NCBI RefSeq assembly: GCF_052162025.1
Contig: NZ_CP197401.1
Location: 3,162,001 to 3,226,000 of the forward strand
Length of the DNA: 64,000 nt
DNA from: Methylobacter sp015476545
Lineage (GTDB): Bacteria > Pseudomonadota > Gammaproteobacteria > Methylococcales > Methylomonadaceae
Direction of reading: 5' to 3'
Position 1 is the first letter of the stretch. Each line of letters starts with the position of its first letter. Made by a program: the position numbers and the translations under genes. Below the pieces are notes generated by a model, which did not search any database, was not told the DNA's origin, and saw only the letters and a program-made list of their open reading frames with translations. Shown here one piece after another: positions 54,101 through 63,018 of this stretch.

Positions 54101-57100
54101 TTGTTCATTGCTACCGCTGAAATGCCGCCAATATCGACGCCCATTTCCATCGTCGTCGAACAGCTCAATACGTTCAGTTTTTGTTCTTTGAACAGTGTTT
54201 CAAAATATTGCAAGCGGCTAGCGGGTTGCTGCGCCGAATGCTCGGCAGCGCGAAAAAATACGCCCCCTTCGAGAATTCTGTCGCTTAAATCCGTCCATAG
54301 GTTTTGTTGCCTTAATCGGGAGATTTCAGCATTTCCGGAAATCCATCCCCTGACACAAGCCAGCTTTTCTTGCACCGAATTGAAATCATGCTTGGCGGGC
54401 AGAATAGGAATGCTCACTTTTTCACATATCGCCGTCTCTGGTATTGGCTTATATGGCAAATAAGGCGTTATGCCTTTAAATGTCCTATCCAACAAGCGAT
54501 GAGTCACTGGGCAAATCCAGGCGGTTTGATTGGCTGAGAATGCCATTTGCTCGGGCTTCATTTGATAGCCTAAAGAACCCGTAACTGGCGTTAATATCTC
54601 ACTTTCTTGTGTGAGTGCTTTCCATGCAGCCCGCATGATTTGGTTAAGCATGTCTTCATGGGCTTTATGATCCGTGTCCAAGCTTAAGGCATAGGCCAAA
54701 ATACGGATTAGCCGATTGTTGCGGCCTTTTCTGACCAGCGGCCATTTATTAATGCGTTTGCCAGTCATTTCTTGTGTGTCCGGCTTCAAAAGCTCCTTGG
54801 GATAAATCGTAACGCCTATCCAGTTAACCCACTCGTAGGGAACCGCGATAAAATTATCCCGCACATAGAAATCCAGGCAAATTTTTAAAAAGTCCTGCCA
54901 ATCATTTGCGGATAAATTTGATTGTTGCCACTCGGATGGTATGCGCTTAATTTTGCTCAATGAGGGATAATTGACAGCAACCAAACCCAAAGTTTCTAAG
55001 GTATTTTGCCGTTTGGCGCGACGGTTAAACTCCCGTATCAATAACATTTCTGATAAGGTGCGCGAACCGCTACTACCTTGAAATGGCAGTGCCTTTAAGT
55101 CATCCCGGTAATAAATCAACATGAATTTAGAAATATCGAGATTGGCTTGCAAACCATTAATCATTTCCACCCAAGTAATCGGCTGTGTTTCTGCTGTTCG
55201 CTCGATTTGCTGCTGTTTTTCGGCAGCAAAATCTAGATAATCTTGTGCTTCTGGCAAACCCAATTGTTTGAATTTTTCAGCCTTTGCTAAAAATTCATCG
55301 CGCTTTCGCAGAAGCTCAAGTAGTTCCGCCTCATTTGAACTTGCATTGGCGATTTGTTTGGCGGACATTTCATAGATCAGACCACGTAACCGATTTCGCT
55401 CCGAATCTTGCTGAATTTTCACGGCTATTCGCGCCGTACCTTGCCGGCTATCGGTAAACGTAATCAATCGTCGCCCGCGCCCTGGGCTTTCTAATGGGTA
55501 TCTACCGTCCTGGCAAAACTCCAGCAAAGTCGGTATGGTGTTGCTGACATAAAACGGCGTGCCTAACAGACAACGGCGAAAAACACCGCGCTGTCCCCGG
55601 TCAGGAACAAATCCGCAGTGCCCGCATTGTTCAGTCTCGCTGTTATTGACGAAATGCACGGTAACGACATTTTCTGTTTCCCCCAACAATCGATTGTTTC
55701 GCGACAAAGTAAACTCGTGAGTCAACTCCTGATGCGCTTTTGCGGCCAGAGTGATTGGTTCGCTGATTGTAACGGTCTCGCTCAGATCTTTATCCTCTTC
55801 ATCGCTGTCGCTGTCAGTCTCAACATGCAGACTAAATTCATCGATAGATTCGCGAGCAATTTGGATCAACTGTCCGTTCTGAGTCTGTTGCGCCTGCAAG
55901 TGCGGGCTGTTGCAGTCATTGCAAAATACCAGTTCATATACCGGCGCACCGCAGTCGCAGAATTCGCGCTGCTGGCTGTAAACGTAGCCAAAAGTCCACG
56001 AATCGGCTAATGGCGTATCTTTTTTTCGGTTACAGCCGGGATCAACGCAACTCCACAGACCATTGATGACTTGATGTAACAAATGAGCGCGCAATGGCAA
56101 GAAAGGGCGTCCGGCTTTATTGTTTTCTTCCGGCAATGTGGTACCACTACATAAATCCAGCCAAGCCAGGGTTTGTTCAAGATCGGGAACATTGCCGAAT
56201 AACGTGCTGCTCAGATGTGTTAGGGTTTTTGGTAATCCACCTCCTTGGGTCAGTTCTTCACGCAACTTGCGGCTGATGGGGTGATCTTTCAAAGCCCGAT
56301 AACGCTGTTTCGATGCTTGTTGGCCTTTATCAATCTCAAGTAATGAGCCTATTGGTGTTTTTTGTTTGTAGTCACCCTTACGGCCTCCGATTTCCGGCAC
56401 CTTGCGCTTGCCACCGATCACTGTCACCTTATCTGGAGTAATACCCGCCAAATTAGCTAGATAATGCCTTAATGACTCATCTCCCTTGTCACCAATCGTG
56501 GCGGATGTTGCGACAAAACGTACATCGTCGGCCTTAACGCCAAAACCGTGCATCACGCGCCTCAACAATAATGATAATTCCGCTGCTTGCGAGCCGATAT
56601 AGGTATGCGCTTCGTCAAGCACAATCCAGCGCAATTGACCTTGGGATTTTTGAAGGATGGGCGCGTCGTTTTGTCTGACCAGCATGTATTCGAGCATGGT
56701 GGCGTTGGTCACCAGTAAAGGCGACGGTTCATTGCGCAATAATACCCTGGATAAAATTTCGTTGGGTGTTTGAGCTTGGTTAAAAGCTGACGTAGTTTCG
56801 GGCGTGTTGCCGTTGTATAGGCAAAAACGCAACGCGCTGCCGAACTCGTCTGTCCATGCACGTAATCGGTCACGTTGGCTATTGATCAATGCATTCAGTG
56901 GATAAATAAACAAAGCCCGAACACCAACCAAAGACTGCTGTTGCTGTTGATATTCCCGGACCAAATCGTTTAAAACTGGCACCATGAAACACTCGGTTTT
57001 ACCTGAACCAGTGCCACTGGTGATTACGATAGACTGCGGATTGGTATCGGTAAGTTTCAGCCATGCTCGGTATTGGTGTTCATAAGGTTTCCATTCTTTG

Positions 57101-57393
57101 CGAAACGCATAATCTTTTAGTTCGGTGGGCGGCTTGTCCATCGCGTCAATCAAGGCGCGCTCCAGTAACGAACCGGCTAATCTGTCCATTGTGAAATTGC
57201 TTTCTTCCCAACCAAAAATGGCTTCAAAAACTGGGTCAGCCAGGAAATTGTTACTGTCTTTGCCGATCGGTTGATTGAATTGCTCCGATAAAAATTGCCG
57301 CAAAGCTGGATTGCTGATTCCTAAAATACTGAGGGTGGCTTCTGCGGCGCGTTGCGAGAGTTGGCTGATTAATGGTTGGAAGTAAGGCGTCAT
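51139..57393 (-). CDS. druE: DruE-like giant DEAD/DEAH helicase with DUF1998 domain
   Basis: A 2084-aa superfamily 2 helicase. Walker A SGTGSGKT is at 126-133, LFIYPLNALI at 161-170, the DEAH box at 260-263 (VLDEAHTYIG) and SATIGD at 297-302. Helicase domain 2 has MEMGVDIGG (about 1082) and QRAGRAGR (about 1106, Arg fingers). Several CxxC pairs occur (for example CGAPVYELVFCNDC) and the DUF1998/MZB zinc cluster CTCQSVCQNCLLGFD is at about 1664-1678, followed by a 400-residue unknown tail. Size and order match DruE, the shared gene of Druantia anti-phage systems; DpdJ and DrmA-type helicases are less likely relatives. The partner gene, DruH-like, lies 55 bp upstream, pointing to Druantia type III. 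Confidence 0.85.
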   Translation of the reverse strand: MTPYFQPLISQLSQRAAEATLSILGISNPALRQFLSEQFNQPIGKDSNNFLADPVFEAIFGWEESNFTMDRLAGSLLERALIDAMDKPPTELKDYAFRKEWKPYEHQYRAWLKLTDTNPQSIVITSGTGSGKTECFMVPVLNDLVREYQQQQQSLVGVRALFIYPLNALINSQRDRLRAWTDEFGSALRFCLYNGNTPETTSAFNQAQTPNEILSRVLLRNEPSPLLVTNATMLEYMLVRQNDAPILQKSQGQLRWIVLDEAHTYIGSQAAELSLLLRRVMHGFGVKADDVRFVATSATIGDKGDESLRHYLANLAGITPDKVTVIGGKRKVPEIGGRKGDYKQKTPIGSLLEIDKGQQASKQRYRALKDHPISRKLREELTQGGGLPKTLTHLSSTLFGNVPDLEQTLAWLDLCSGTTLPEENNKAGRPFLPLRAHLLHQVINGLWSCVDPGCNRKKDTPLADSWTFGYVYSQQREFCDCGAPVYELVFCNDCNSPHLQAQQTQNGQLIQIARESIDEFSLHVETDSDSDEEDKDLSETVTISEPITLAAKAHQELTHEFTLSRNNRLLGETENVVTVHFVNNSETEQCGHCGFVPDRGQRGVFRRCLLGTPFYVSNTIPTLLEFCQDGRYPLESPGRGRRLITFTDSRQGTARIAVKIQQDSERNRLRGLIYEMSAKQIANASSNEAELLELLRKRDEFLAKAEKFKQLGLPEAQDYLDFAAEKQQQIERTAETQPITWVEMINGLQANLDISKFMLIYYRDDLKALPFQGSSGSRTLSEMLLIREFNRRAKRQNTLETLGLVAVNYPSLSKIKRIPSEWQQSNLSANDWQDFLKICLDFYVRDNFIAVPYEWVNWIGVTIYPKELLKPDTQEMTGKRINKWPLVRKGRNNRLIRILAYALSLDTDHKAHEDMLNQIMRAAWKALTQESEILTPVTGSLGYQMKPEQMAFSANQTAWICPVTHRLLDRTFKGITPYLPYKPIPETAICEKVSIPILPAKHDFNSVQEKLACVRGWISGNAEISRLRQQNLWTDLSDRILEGGVFFRAAEHSAQQPASRLQYFETLFKEQKLNVLSCSTTMEMGVDIGGISAVAMNNVPPHSANYLQRAGRAGRRQENRALAFTLCKDNPHERQVFYSPLWPFTTQIKSPYITLNSSKIVQRHVNSLILSYFLKQIIAVSQQQNTKLECGWFFCQGDDSYSQVERFCSWLAECELKMPGNLEQGLLNVINGTVLAGTKLANLMQQSGLTINSIRDQWLSEYEPLQTELNALSASVSENDPYRKRVTRDLQRLKGEYLLSELATRGFLPGYGFPTGLAYFDPYSIHDYKPNSPEPKKDREDNLRRVRDKPTRDLSIAIREYAPGNDIVLNGLVYRSAGLALSWHQPESKNNETQKLMTAWRCDHCGAIDHALSSHSSTVCHECGWSLNPEHKHEFIEPAGFAVDFYESPSTNISRQHFVPFKEPWVTAKDCIRTLPNPELGLFRSGNQGDIFYHSAGEHGHGYALCWHCGRADSMTAENELPEVFTKAKPHNRLRGKAEGQEHAQCSGNDSEFAIKPNLYLGYVYHTDVLELYLKHRSEQQFLNNASVDDNKIAWTLAVAFRQALADILGINAEELGYTVKPTKLAEYTYPVATIVLYDKCSGGAGFASSAHHDFAALFNRARHYLHCTCQSVCQNCLLGFDTRFHIDHMDRQLALAFLTEDFIRALALPDDLMLLGESSRYTSETLFTEIRQAAAQGATKLHLFLHGEPSSWEILSALREPLSRWQSQYAQVVLLINETQERKLSDVVKEELWVLYRLGIKTAVTDKRVPNHAASVIAQTFASDRYKTFACTRLQSAIPTVNWLDDAENILLYANDYPEIPIGRYLELSQLKPKMGPSDVEIEVLAECNGKLTEFAQKFWRLMTERHIPLQQHLQNNDELLSIYYSDRYLCSPWTVILIAELIDGLKQILQTSWNNPKLHIDSAPKSTRDSYQKHGLFADWLDDSLRLAVMEAYFAAMDETCAAEISIDTQHGRIMQLNWRSGKVTTLRFDQGVGYWGCDVKPPYFDNLASALEQAEDMMSIVSELKIRNHKDFPTQVFIKER

Positions 57394-57448
57394 GATTTTG
57401 CTAAGAAATTAAATTTGTATTCTAGGATTGAGTATGAAACAGAGTTTT

Positions 57449-60400
57449 TTAAACAGTGTTTAAGAGCTCAGTTTTTTGTTGGCATTTCTGTGAAAAATAA
57501 ACTAACGCCCATTCAAAAATTGAATTGAACCAATCTTCATCGAATGCCTTTAAACGATTTAACTTAAAAATAGGCGTGGCGTTACCTAGCCAATGTTTTG
57601 GAGTATTTCCTTGAGTACAAAATACAGCCAGTAAGACAGGCAAAATAACCACTGCATGATGATGTTTCGGTATATCCAATATTTTTAACCCAAATTGCTG
57701 AAATTCTTCTAGCTGTATCCATTCATTAACGAGTTCCGATTTAAACATCGTGGGCCAATCGCTATTGGCTTGTCGTCTTTCCAATTCCTTGCGAAGACCA
57801 TTCATATCGGCTGAGCTTTCTAACGAAAGAATCATAAGGTTAATCTGCTGATCAACTATCCCACATATCGATTTCTTGAGAATTTTTGCCAAAACATTTA
57901 ACGGCGGAAGTGATAAACCGATTTTGTCGATACGCTTCTCTAATATTTCATTGGCATCAGCTTCGTCCATTGCCTGTAGCAAATAATTTTTATAGGCCGT
58001 ATGAACAGCCAGCCAATCGCGCAACGGCACTAACTCCCAAAAAACAGGCAGTTCTTCGCTGAAGCTTTCGATGAAAGCTTCATCCATTTGTAAGGCCAAA
58101 GCTGCTAATATCCGCGTGTCCGTCACCGCAGTAGTCCATACGTCAAAGCTGCTCATCGGTAAATGTTGGCAATATCGCCATAAATGGCGCAAATAGTCCC
58201 AACCACTGTGTCCAAAATCTGCACTCATACGTGCCAAAATATTTTTGATGGTAGTATGCCTGGTTTGTATATGACCGATTTTAACCGCACTGTGTAATGT
58301 AAATACCTCTTCAGTGTCAATGAAGTTGCTGTTCTCCGAATCACATTCGACACCCCATAAGATGGGGCGCAGCGACACGGACGATGTTTTCGCGGAATAG
58401 ATTAACCACGGTTCGGCAACACGTTTTTCAGGACTAAAAAACCAACTCCCTGTTAAAACCTGTTCTGTAAATTGCGACTCTAGCCTGATATGTTCTTGTT
58501 CAGGCTGAGATAGACGCATTGCCATTAGCGTAATGCCTTCCTGTATATCGCAGGATAAACATGCCTGATCGCTTGCGTTCAGTTCTACGGTACCTTGTTC
58601 CAAATTTCTACCCAGCGAAAACTGGTATCGCTTTATTTTTCTGCGCAATAATTCAGAACCGTTTTCATATACAGCCAGCTGCACATAACTATCCAAATTG
58701 CTGCTAATAGCCATCAAAGTCCTAATCCATTCCAGATAATCGATAATCGCCAGTTCAACAACGTTGCCTTCACGTTGAATTTCATGGCGAAAGTAAACAT
58801 CTTTTATGTCATCCAGGCGGTCATCTTTTAGCTTAAATTCAATTTGTAATTCACGCTTCCTATCGAGATACCCGCTGAACAAGCGAAGACGAAAACCATG
58901 TAACTGATCCGAAAATAAGGCTTGTTGTGAAGACAATAGGTTGCCATTAGCATCGATAACCTGGCCGCCTCTAGCTGGAAAAGGAATCAACAGTGATAAC
59001 ATGTCGGTCATTCCTGGCCAATACAAAGCCAGGCATACATAAGGAGGCGGGGTGAGTTCAGCAATCAAATCGATACGGTAGCCGTCATTTTCGGGGGTTA
59101 TGGTATGTTTTACTGTCGATTCGCAAACGACAATTGCAGGTTTTGCATAATCCAAATAGATTGTTCCATCTAATGAGTTAGCCGAAGGTTTGAAACGAAC
59201 GGCAAACTGTTCGGACAAGATCGCACATTTTTTACGGAACAGAATATTGCCTTGATTGAGCAATCGGATTTCGTAAACTCCCTGTAGCTCTGGAGTCAAT
59301 CGTTGCCAGTTAGTTTGGGAATTAACTGGTCTGGCTACTAAATCTTTTGCAGGGATCTCCGTGCTGGCACCGGTTTCATGATCGATGCGCCGCAACGTCG
59401 GCAACCCCAAGAATAACTCCTTTGGTGTGCTGGCAAATTTACTTTGTTTCCCTTGGAGTTCATAAGAACTGGGTGAGTGCGGTTGAGCGGTTTTGATGGT
59501 AAAGGTGTTAGCTTCAGCATCGGTAAATCGAATACAACCATCGGCTTCAATTAATTTTTTGCCAAAAAATACAGTTTCTAAATTTTGAACTTCAGCATTT
59601 GCCTGATAGTTAAAATGCTCAGGAAAAAGTATTCTGACCCGTTTAGCGCGAGTGTTGATACTGGCAACACCTTCTAATACCCATTCGGAATCTTGCTGTA
59701 CAAATACCCAAGGTGCATTGTTATCGAGTTCTGCGCCTCCGATTAAAGGGATTTCTTTAAGAGTTTCTGATAAATATTTAAAACGGATAGCGTAACTTTG
59801 TAACGCCCTTTCGCCTTTGATGGTTTCAGGCATGCGCGGCATTTTTAAAGCGGGCTTTTGCTTGTAGACGGTTTTCAAAGCAACACCTAGCATACGAGTT
59901 TTCCCGTCGCTGGAGGCTAACTCCACCTCCAGCCTAGCCGGTGCTGTTTCCGAAATAGCAAGCTCTTCCAGCGCGATAAACCCCAAAAACTCAATCTGTA
60001 ATTGCAAACAACCATTATCTTTTAATTGCCGTATAGCCCGCATGGGTATGGCCGTTACATCATCAGATTTTGCTGCCGTTGAAACCATGTCGGACAACAA
60101 TTTTCCACCTACCTCAGTCTCAATAGGCAGTGGGAACCGCTCACGCCATGAAAGGCAATGCTGATCCAAGAAAGCAACTGGATTGCTGCGTTCATGCAAT
60201 TGAAATTCATGTTTAAGCTCAACTACGGTTTTAACCATGTCGCCTAAGATGAGATGAATTTCTTTGTTTTCACGATACGTTATAGGAATGTATTCGCACT
60301 CGTTAATCAATTGATAGGCTTGTATACCGGTATTTCGTAACCGCGAATATTTTGGAATGACTTGCTTGAAAACTCTACCCAGCCATCCACTTGAGTTATT

Positions 60401-60820
60401 GAGCTGATTTAACGGCAAGCCGCCCTCGCAAGCTATGCTGCCTAAGTAGTAATGACGGCCATTAATAACGCGGATGCTGCGTCGCCAGAATTGCAACCCT
60501 GATTCAACCAAAACATTTCGTTGTCCGGTACTTAAATTTTGGCTTTTAGCGCCAACCGACTCGAAGACTTTGTCCCATGTGGGCCGGGTGCCATCATATT
60601 CACGGCGCCACCACTCTGCCGCATACATGACGAAAGCGGCATTCCAACGGGGAACGTTTTTTGATGCTGTGCTTAATCCCAAAAGAATACTTAATTTTAT
60701 GGCGCTTTTTAAAGATTCGAACTCAGTATCAGTAATGCGGTATTGATAAAGTGGTCTTTGGTCGGGAAAACGGATATTGTGGCGTTCAAGAATTTCTGTA
60801 ATCCAATCTTTTATTTGCAT
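57449..60820 (-). CDS. druH: DruH-like protein (STY4851/YjiT-type family)
   Basis: A 1123-aa cytosolic protein without signal or membrane segments. The N-terminal RPLYQYRITDTEFESLK and FVMYAAEWWRREYDGTR (about residues 64-80) recall the enterobacterial STY4851/YjiT family, which I associate with DruH of Druantia type III. I see no nuclease, ATPase or zinc motif. The central third is beta-rich and the C-terminal third helical, with Trp/Leu-rich segments such as HSGWDYLRHLWRYCQHLP. ATG 60820 has only a weak purine-rich ribosome site. The biochemical role is unknown; it presumably works with the helicase encoded just downstream. Family identity is from memory, not alignment. Confidence 0.75.
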   Translation of the reverse strand: MQIKDWITEILERHNIRFPDQRPLYQYRITDTEFESLKSAIKLSILLGLSTASKNVPRWNAAFVMYAAEWWRREYDGTRPTWDKVFESVGAKSQNLSTGQRNVLVESGLQFWRRSIRVINGRHYYLGSIACEGGLPLNQLNNSSGWLGRVFKQVIPKYSRLRNTGIQAYQLINECEYIPITYRENKEIHLILGDMVKTVVELKHEFQLHERSNPVAFLDQHCLSWRERFPLPIETEVGGKLLSDMVSTAAKSDDVTAIPMRAIRQLKDNGCLQLQIEFLGFIALEELAISETAPARLEVELASSDGKTRMLGVALKTVYKQKPALKMPRMPETIKGERALQSYAIRFKYLSETLKEIPLIGGAELDNNAPWVFVQQDSEWVLEGVASINTRAKRVRILFPEHFNYQANAEVQNLETVFFGKKLIEADGCIRFTDAEANTFTIKTAQPHSPSSYELQGKQSKFASTPKELFLGLPTLRRIDHETGASTEIPAKDLVARPVNSQTNWQRLTPELQGVYEIRLLNQGNILFRKKCAILSEQFAVRFKPSANSLDGTIYLDYAKPAIVVCESTVKHTITPENDGYRIDLIAELTPPPYVCLALYWPGMTDMLSLLIPFPARGGQVIDANGNLLSSQQALFSDQLHGFRLRLFSGYLDRKRELQIEFKLKDDRLDDIKDVYFRHEIQREGNVVELAIIDYLEWIRTLMAISSNLDSYVQLAVYENGSELLRRKIKRYQFSLGRNLEQGTVELNASDQACLSCDIQEGITLMAMRLSQPEQEHIRLESQFTEQVLTGSWFFSPEKRVAEPWLIYSAKTSSVSLRPILWGVECDSENSNFIDTEEVFTLHSAVKIGHIQTRHTTIKNILARMSADFGHSGWDYLRHLWRYCQHLPMSSFDVWTTAVTDTRILAALALQMDEAFIESFSEELPVFWELVPLRDWLAVHTAYKNYLLQAMDEADANEILEKRIDKIGLSLPPLNVLAKILKKSICGIVDQQINLMILSLESSADMNGLRKELERRQANSDWPTMFKSELVNEWIQLEEFQQFGLKILDIPKHHHAVVILPVLLAVFCTQGNTPKHWLGNATPIFKLNRLKAFDEDWFNSIFEWALVYFSQKCQQKTELLNTV

Positions 60821-60915
60821 ATTTTTTTTCTTGTTAACGATGCATATGTAATGTGCCTATTTGCAAAGTTGGCAGAACGTAAACTTTTCGTCTGGTGATC
60901 CGCAAGTTTAGCTAA

Positions 60916-63015
60916 CTATTCTGCACTTAAGCACATCAAATTCACTTGGCGGAGGTCATCCAAAAATTCCGACGGCACATCGCCGCTGGTCACTAACAAA
61001 TGATCCCTCGCCCGAGTACAAGCTACATAAAGCAAATGCCGCTCGGTGTTATACACTTCTTCGAGGTCAGCATCATCAGTGACTGTTTCAATGCGTTCTT
61101 GCGAAGGAATTACTTCATCGTCGCAGGCCATCACTACAACCGCCCGAAACTCCAGTCCTTTGGCGAGATGCATGGTGCAAACCGAAACATAACCGCTGAC
61201 CGTTTCGACATGCTCATCAAGGATTTTAAAGGGGAGTTGGGAGTGTTCAACTGCGGCGATTGCTCTATCCAGTTCGTTTTCAGAGCGGACAAATACCCCG
61301 ATTTCATGAGGTTTGATGCCTTCAGACGCCAGCTTTGCAAGCCATTGTCCAACGGATTCTATTTCACCTTCTGCTGTTTCCAACAATTGAATGGCCGGCT
61401 GAGGACCATTAAAAACGGAAACGGTACTACGACGGTCTTCGGTATTGCCATCAACATCGGATAATTCCGGTCCGAGCAAATGGTCGGCTTGCATTCTGAT
61501 CTGGTGCGAAGTGCGATAGTTGATGTGCAAGGTTCGAGAGCGCCCGCGAATATCCACGCCAAGCGCTTTCCATGAAAAAGCCTGCTGAAAAATCCGCTGC
61601 CCCAGATCGCCCGCGAAAAACAACGCATTGGCTCGATCACCACCCAGTGCAGACAAAAAACGTAACTGGGCGACACTCACATCTTGCGCCTCATCGATAA
61701 CTGCAAAATCAAAAGGAAAGCGTTTCTGCTTGGAAAAATGCTGCGCCAATTGTGTGAAAACAGCGGCATGAGTCAGCAAGTGGCGTGCATTTAAAGCAGT
61801 TATTACCTGCTCGAAGACCGCCCAAAGCTGTTGCCTTTGGGCTTCGGGCAACCGCGTCTTTCTGCCCAGCCGTTTGACGTCGCGATAAGCCTCCCAACTG
61901 TCCAGTTGCCAAGCATCAACGACTTGTTGCCATTCGGAAAACAAAAAGGTCTGGCTGAACTTATTCCCTTCAACTTGCTTGGATGCCGTGCTCAATAACT
62001 CGCGTATCAGGTCGGCAGTCGCTAGTTGGCATTTGCCAAAATTGGACTCATAAAGACGTTGCCCGATGCTGTCTAACGCATGCACTTCCAGTCGCTCGGC
62101 CAATCGCGGCTCTTGACTAATCAGTCGCTTCACTTTATTGCGTAAGGCATTGGCCAATGTCGGCGAGAAAGAGGTTAACAAAACCCGTGCCTCAGGATAA
62201 CGGCGGGTTAAATAGACAGCGCGATGCAATGCGACGATGGTTTTTCCGGTACCGGCCGAGCCGGAAACACGCGCAGGGCCTTTGAATTCGCGCTCCACCC
62301 ACTGACGTTGCGCCGGATGCAAAAACACTGTCCATTTATCCCAAGGGAAATCCAATGCCTGTGCCAGTTCTTCGGCATTTGCCATGATTCGGAATCGTCG
62401 CAAGGCGTCCGGATGTTGGAAGGGATCGGTAACAGGCTCGGCATATTCCGCAACCGAAGGTGTTTTTCCAACCGCCAAATCCAGCACGGCTTCTGCTGCC
62501 TCCGCAGGCAAATGATCAGCCAGCTCCAGAATTGAGTCTTCGTCAGCAGATCGGATGTCTCCCAACCATTCCTGGGGTACGCCATAACCCAACAATTGAT
62601 CATCGGAATATTTGGTAAAGAGCAGCGGTTTGGCTGGCTTGGCAATCAGGGATTCGATGTATTTCGGAACGACGACTTCCTCGACCCGCTCTCGAATCTC
62701 AACGATCTGCGCGGCCCCCGTCTTAGGGTGGGTTTCCAGCTTGCGACGCTCCGCCCAGGCATAAGCCTTATCGTGATGATCGACGTAACACAGCAGCAAG
62801 CTGTTTTGGGTTTTATGGACGATGATGCGGATGTCGGTATTGACTCGAACCGACCAGAAGCTCTTGTCTTTCGCTCGATCCAGTTTATGAAAACTGAAGC
62901 CAGGATTTTCCGGATTCAATTGCAAATCGAAAGCAGTAGTTTTAATGGCTTTTTGTTCTTCTCCGGTGAGTTTGCTAAGGCTATCGGTGAAGGTGTCGGC
63001 GATGCGAAAATTCAT
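60916..63015 (-). CDS. UvrD/Rep-type helicase with N-terminal RelE-like domain
   Basis: A 699-aa fusion. Residues 1-95 have the RelE/ParE toxin-fold pattern (KLTGEEQKAIKTTAFDLQ, SFWSVRVNTDIRIIVH, VDHHDKAYAWAERRK). Superfamily 1 helicase motifs follow a linker: Walker A VSGSAGTGKT (250-259), DEAQD in FAVIDEAQDVS (about 438), NYRTSHQIR (about 505), HLAKGLEFRAVVVMAC (about 620) and LLYVACTRARDHLL (about 663). It lies 3 bp after the AAA/TOPRIM-like gene and 95 bp before druH, all on one strand. A UvrD helicase beside an OLD-like ATPase recalls Gabija GajB, but GajB is shorter and lacks the RelE-like head. Whether that head still cuts RNA or only binds is unknown. Confidence 0.88.
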   Translation of the reverse strand: MNFRIADTFTDSLSKLTGEEQKAIKTTAFDLQLNPENPGFSFHKLDRAKDKSFWSVRVNTDIRIIVHKTQNSLLLCYVDHHDKAYAWAERRKLETHPKTGAAQIVEIRERVEEVVVPKYIESLIAKPAKPLLFTKYSDDQLLGYGVPQEWLGDIRSADEDSILELADHLPAEAAEAVLDLAVGKTPSVAEYAEPVTDPFQHPDALRRFRIMANAEELAQALDFPWDKWTVFLHPAQRQWVEREFKGPARVSGSAGTGKTIVALHRAVYLTRRYPEARVLLTSFSPTLANALRNKVKRLISQEPRLAERLEVHALDSIGQRLYESNFGKCQLATADLIRELLSTASKQVEGNKFSQTFLFSEWQQVVDAWQLDSWEAYRDVKRLGRKTRLPEAQRQQLWAVFEQVITALNARHLLTHAAVFTQLAQHFSKQKRFPFDFAVIDEAQDVSVAQLRFLSALGGDRANALFFAGDLGQRIFQQAFSWKALGVDIRGRSRTLHINYRTSHQIRMQADHLLGPELSDVDGNTEDRRSTVSVFNGPQPAIQLLETAEGEIESVGQWLAKLASEGIKPHEIGVFVRSENELDRAIAAVEHSQLPFKILDEHVETVSGYVSVCTMHLAKGLEFRAVVVMACDDEVIPSQERIETVTDDADLEEVYNTERHLLYVACTRARDHLLVTSGDVPSEFLDDLRQVNLMCLSAE

Positions 63016-63018
63016 TAT

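Noticed and set aside
51486..56276. Several 60-150-codon + strand frames inside the giant helicase gene
   Set aside because: All lie opposite an uninterrupted 2084-codon frame with helicase motifs; none has its own domain.
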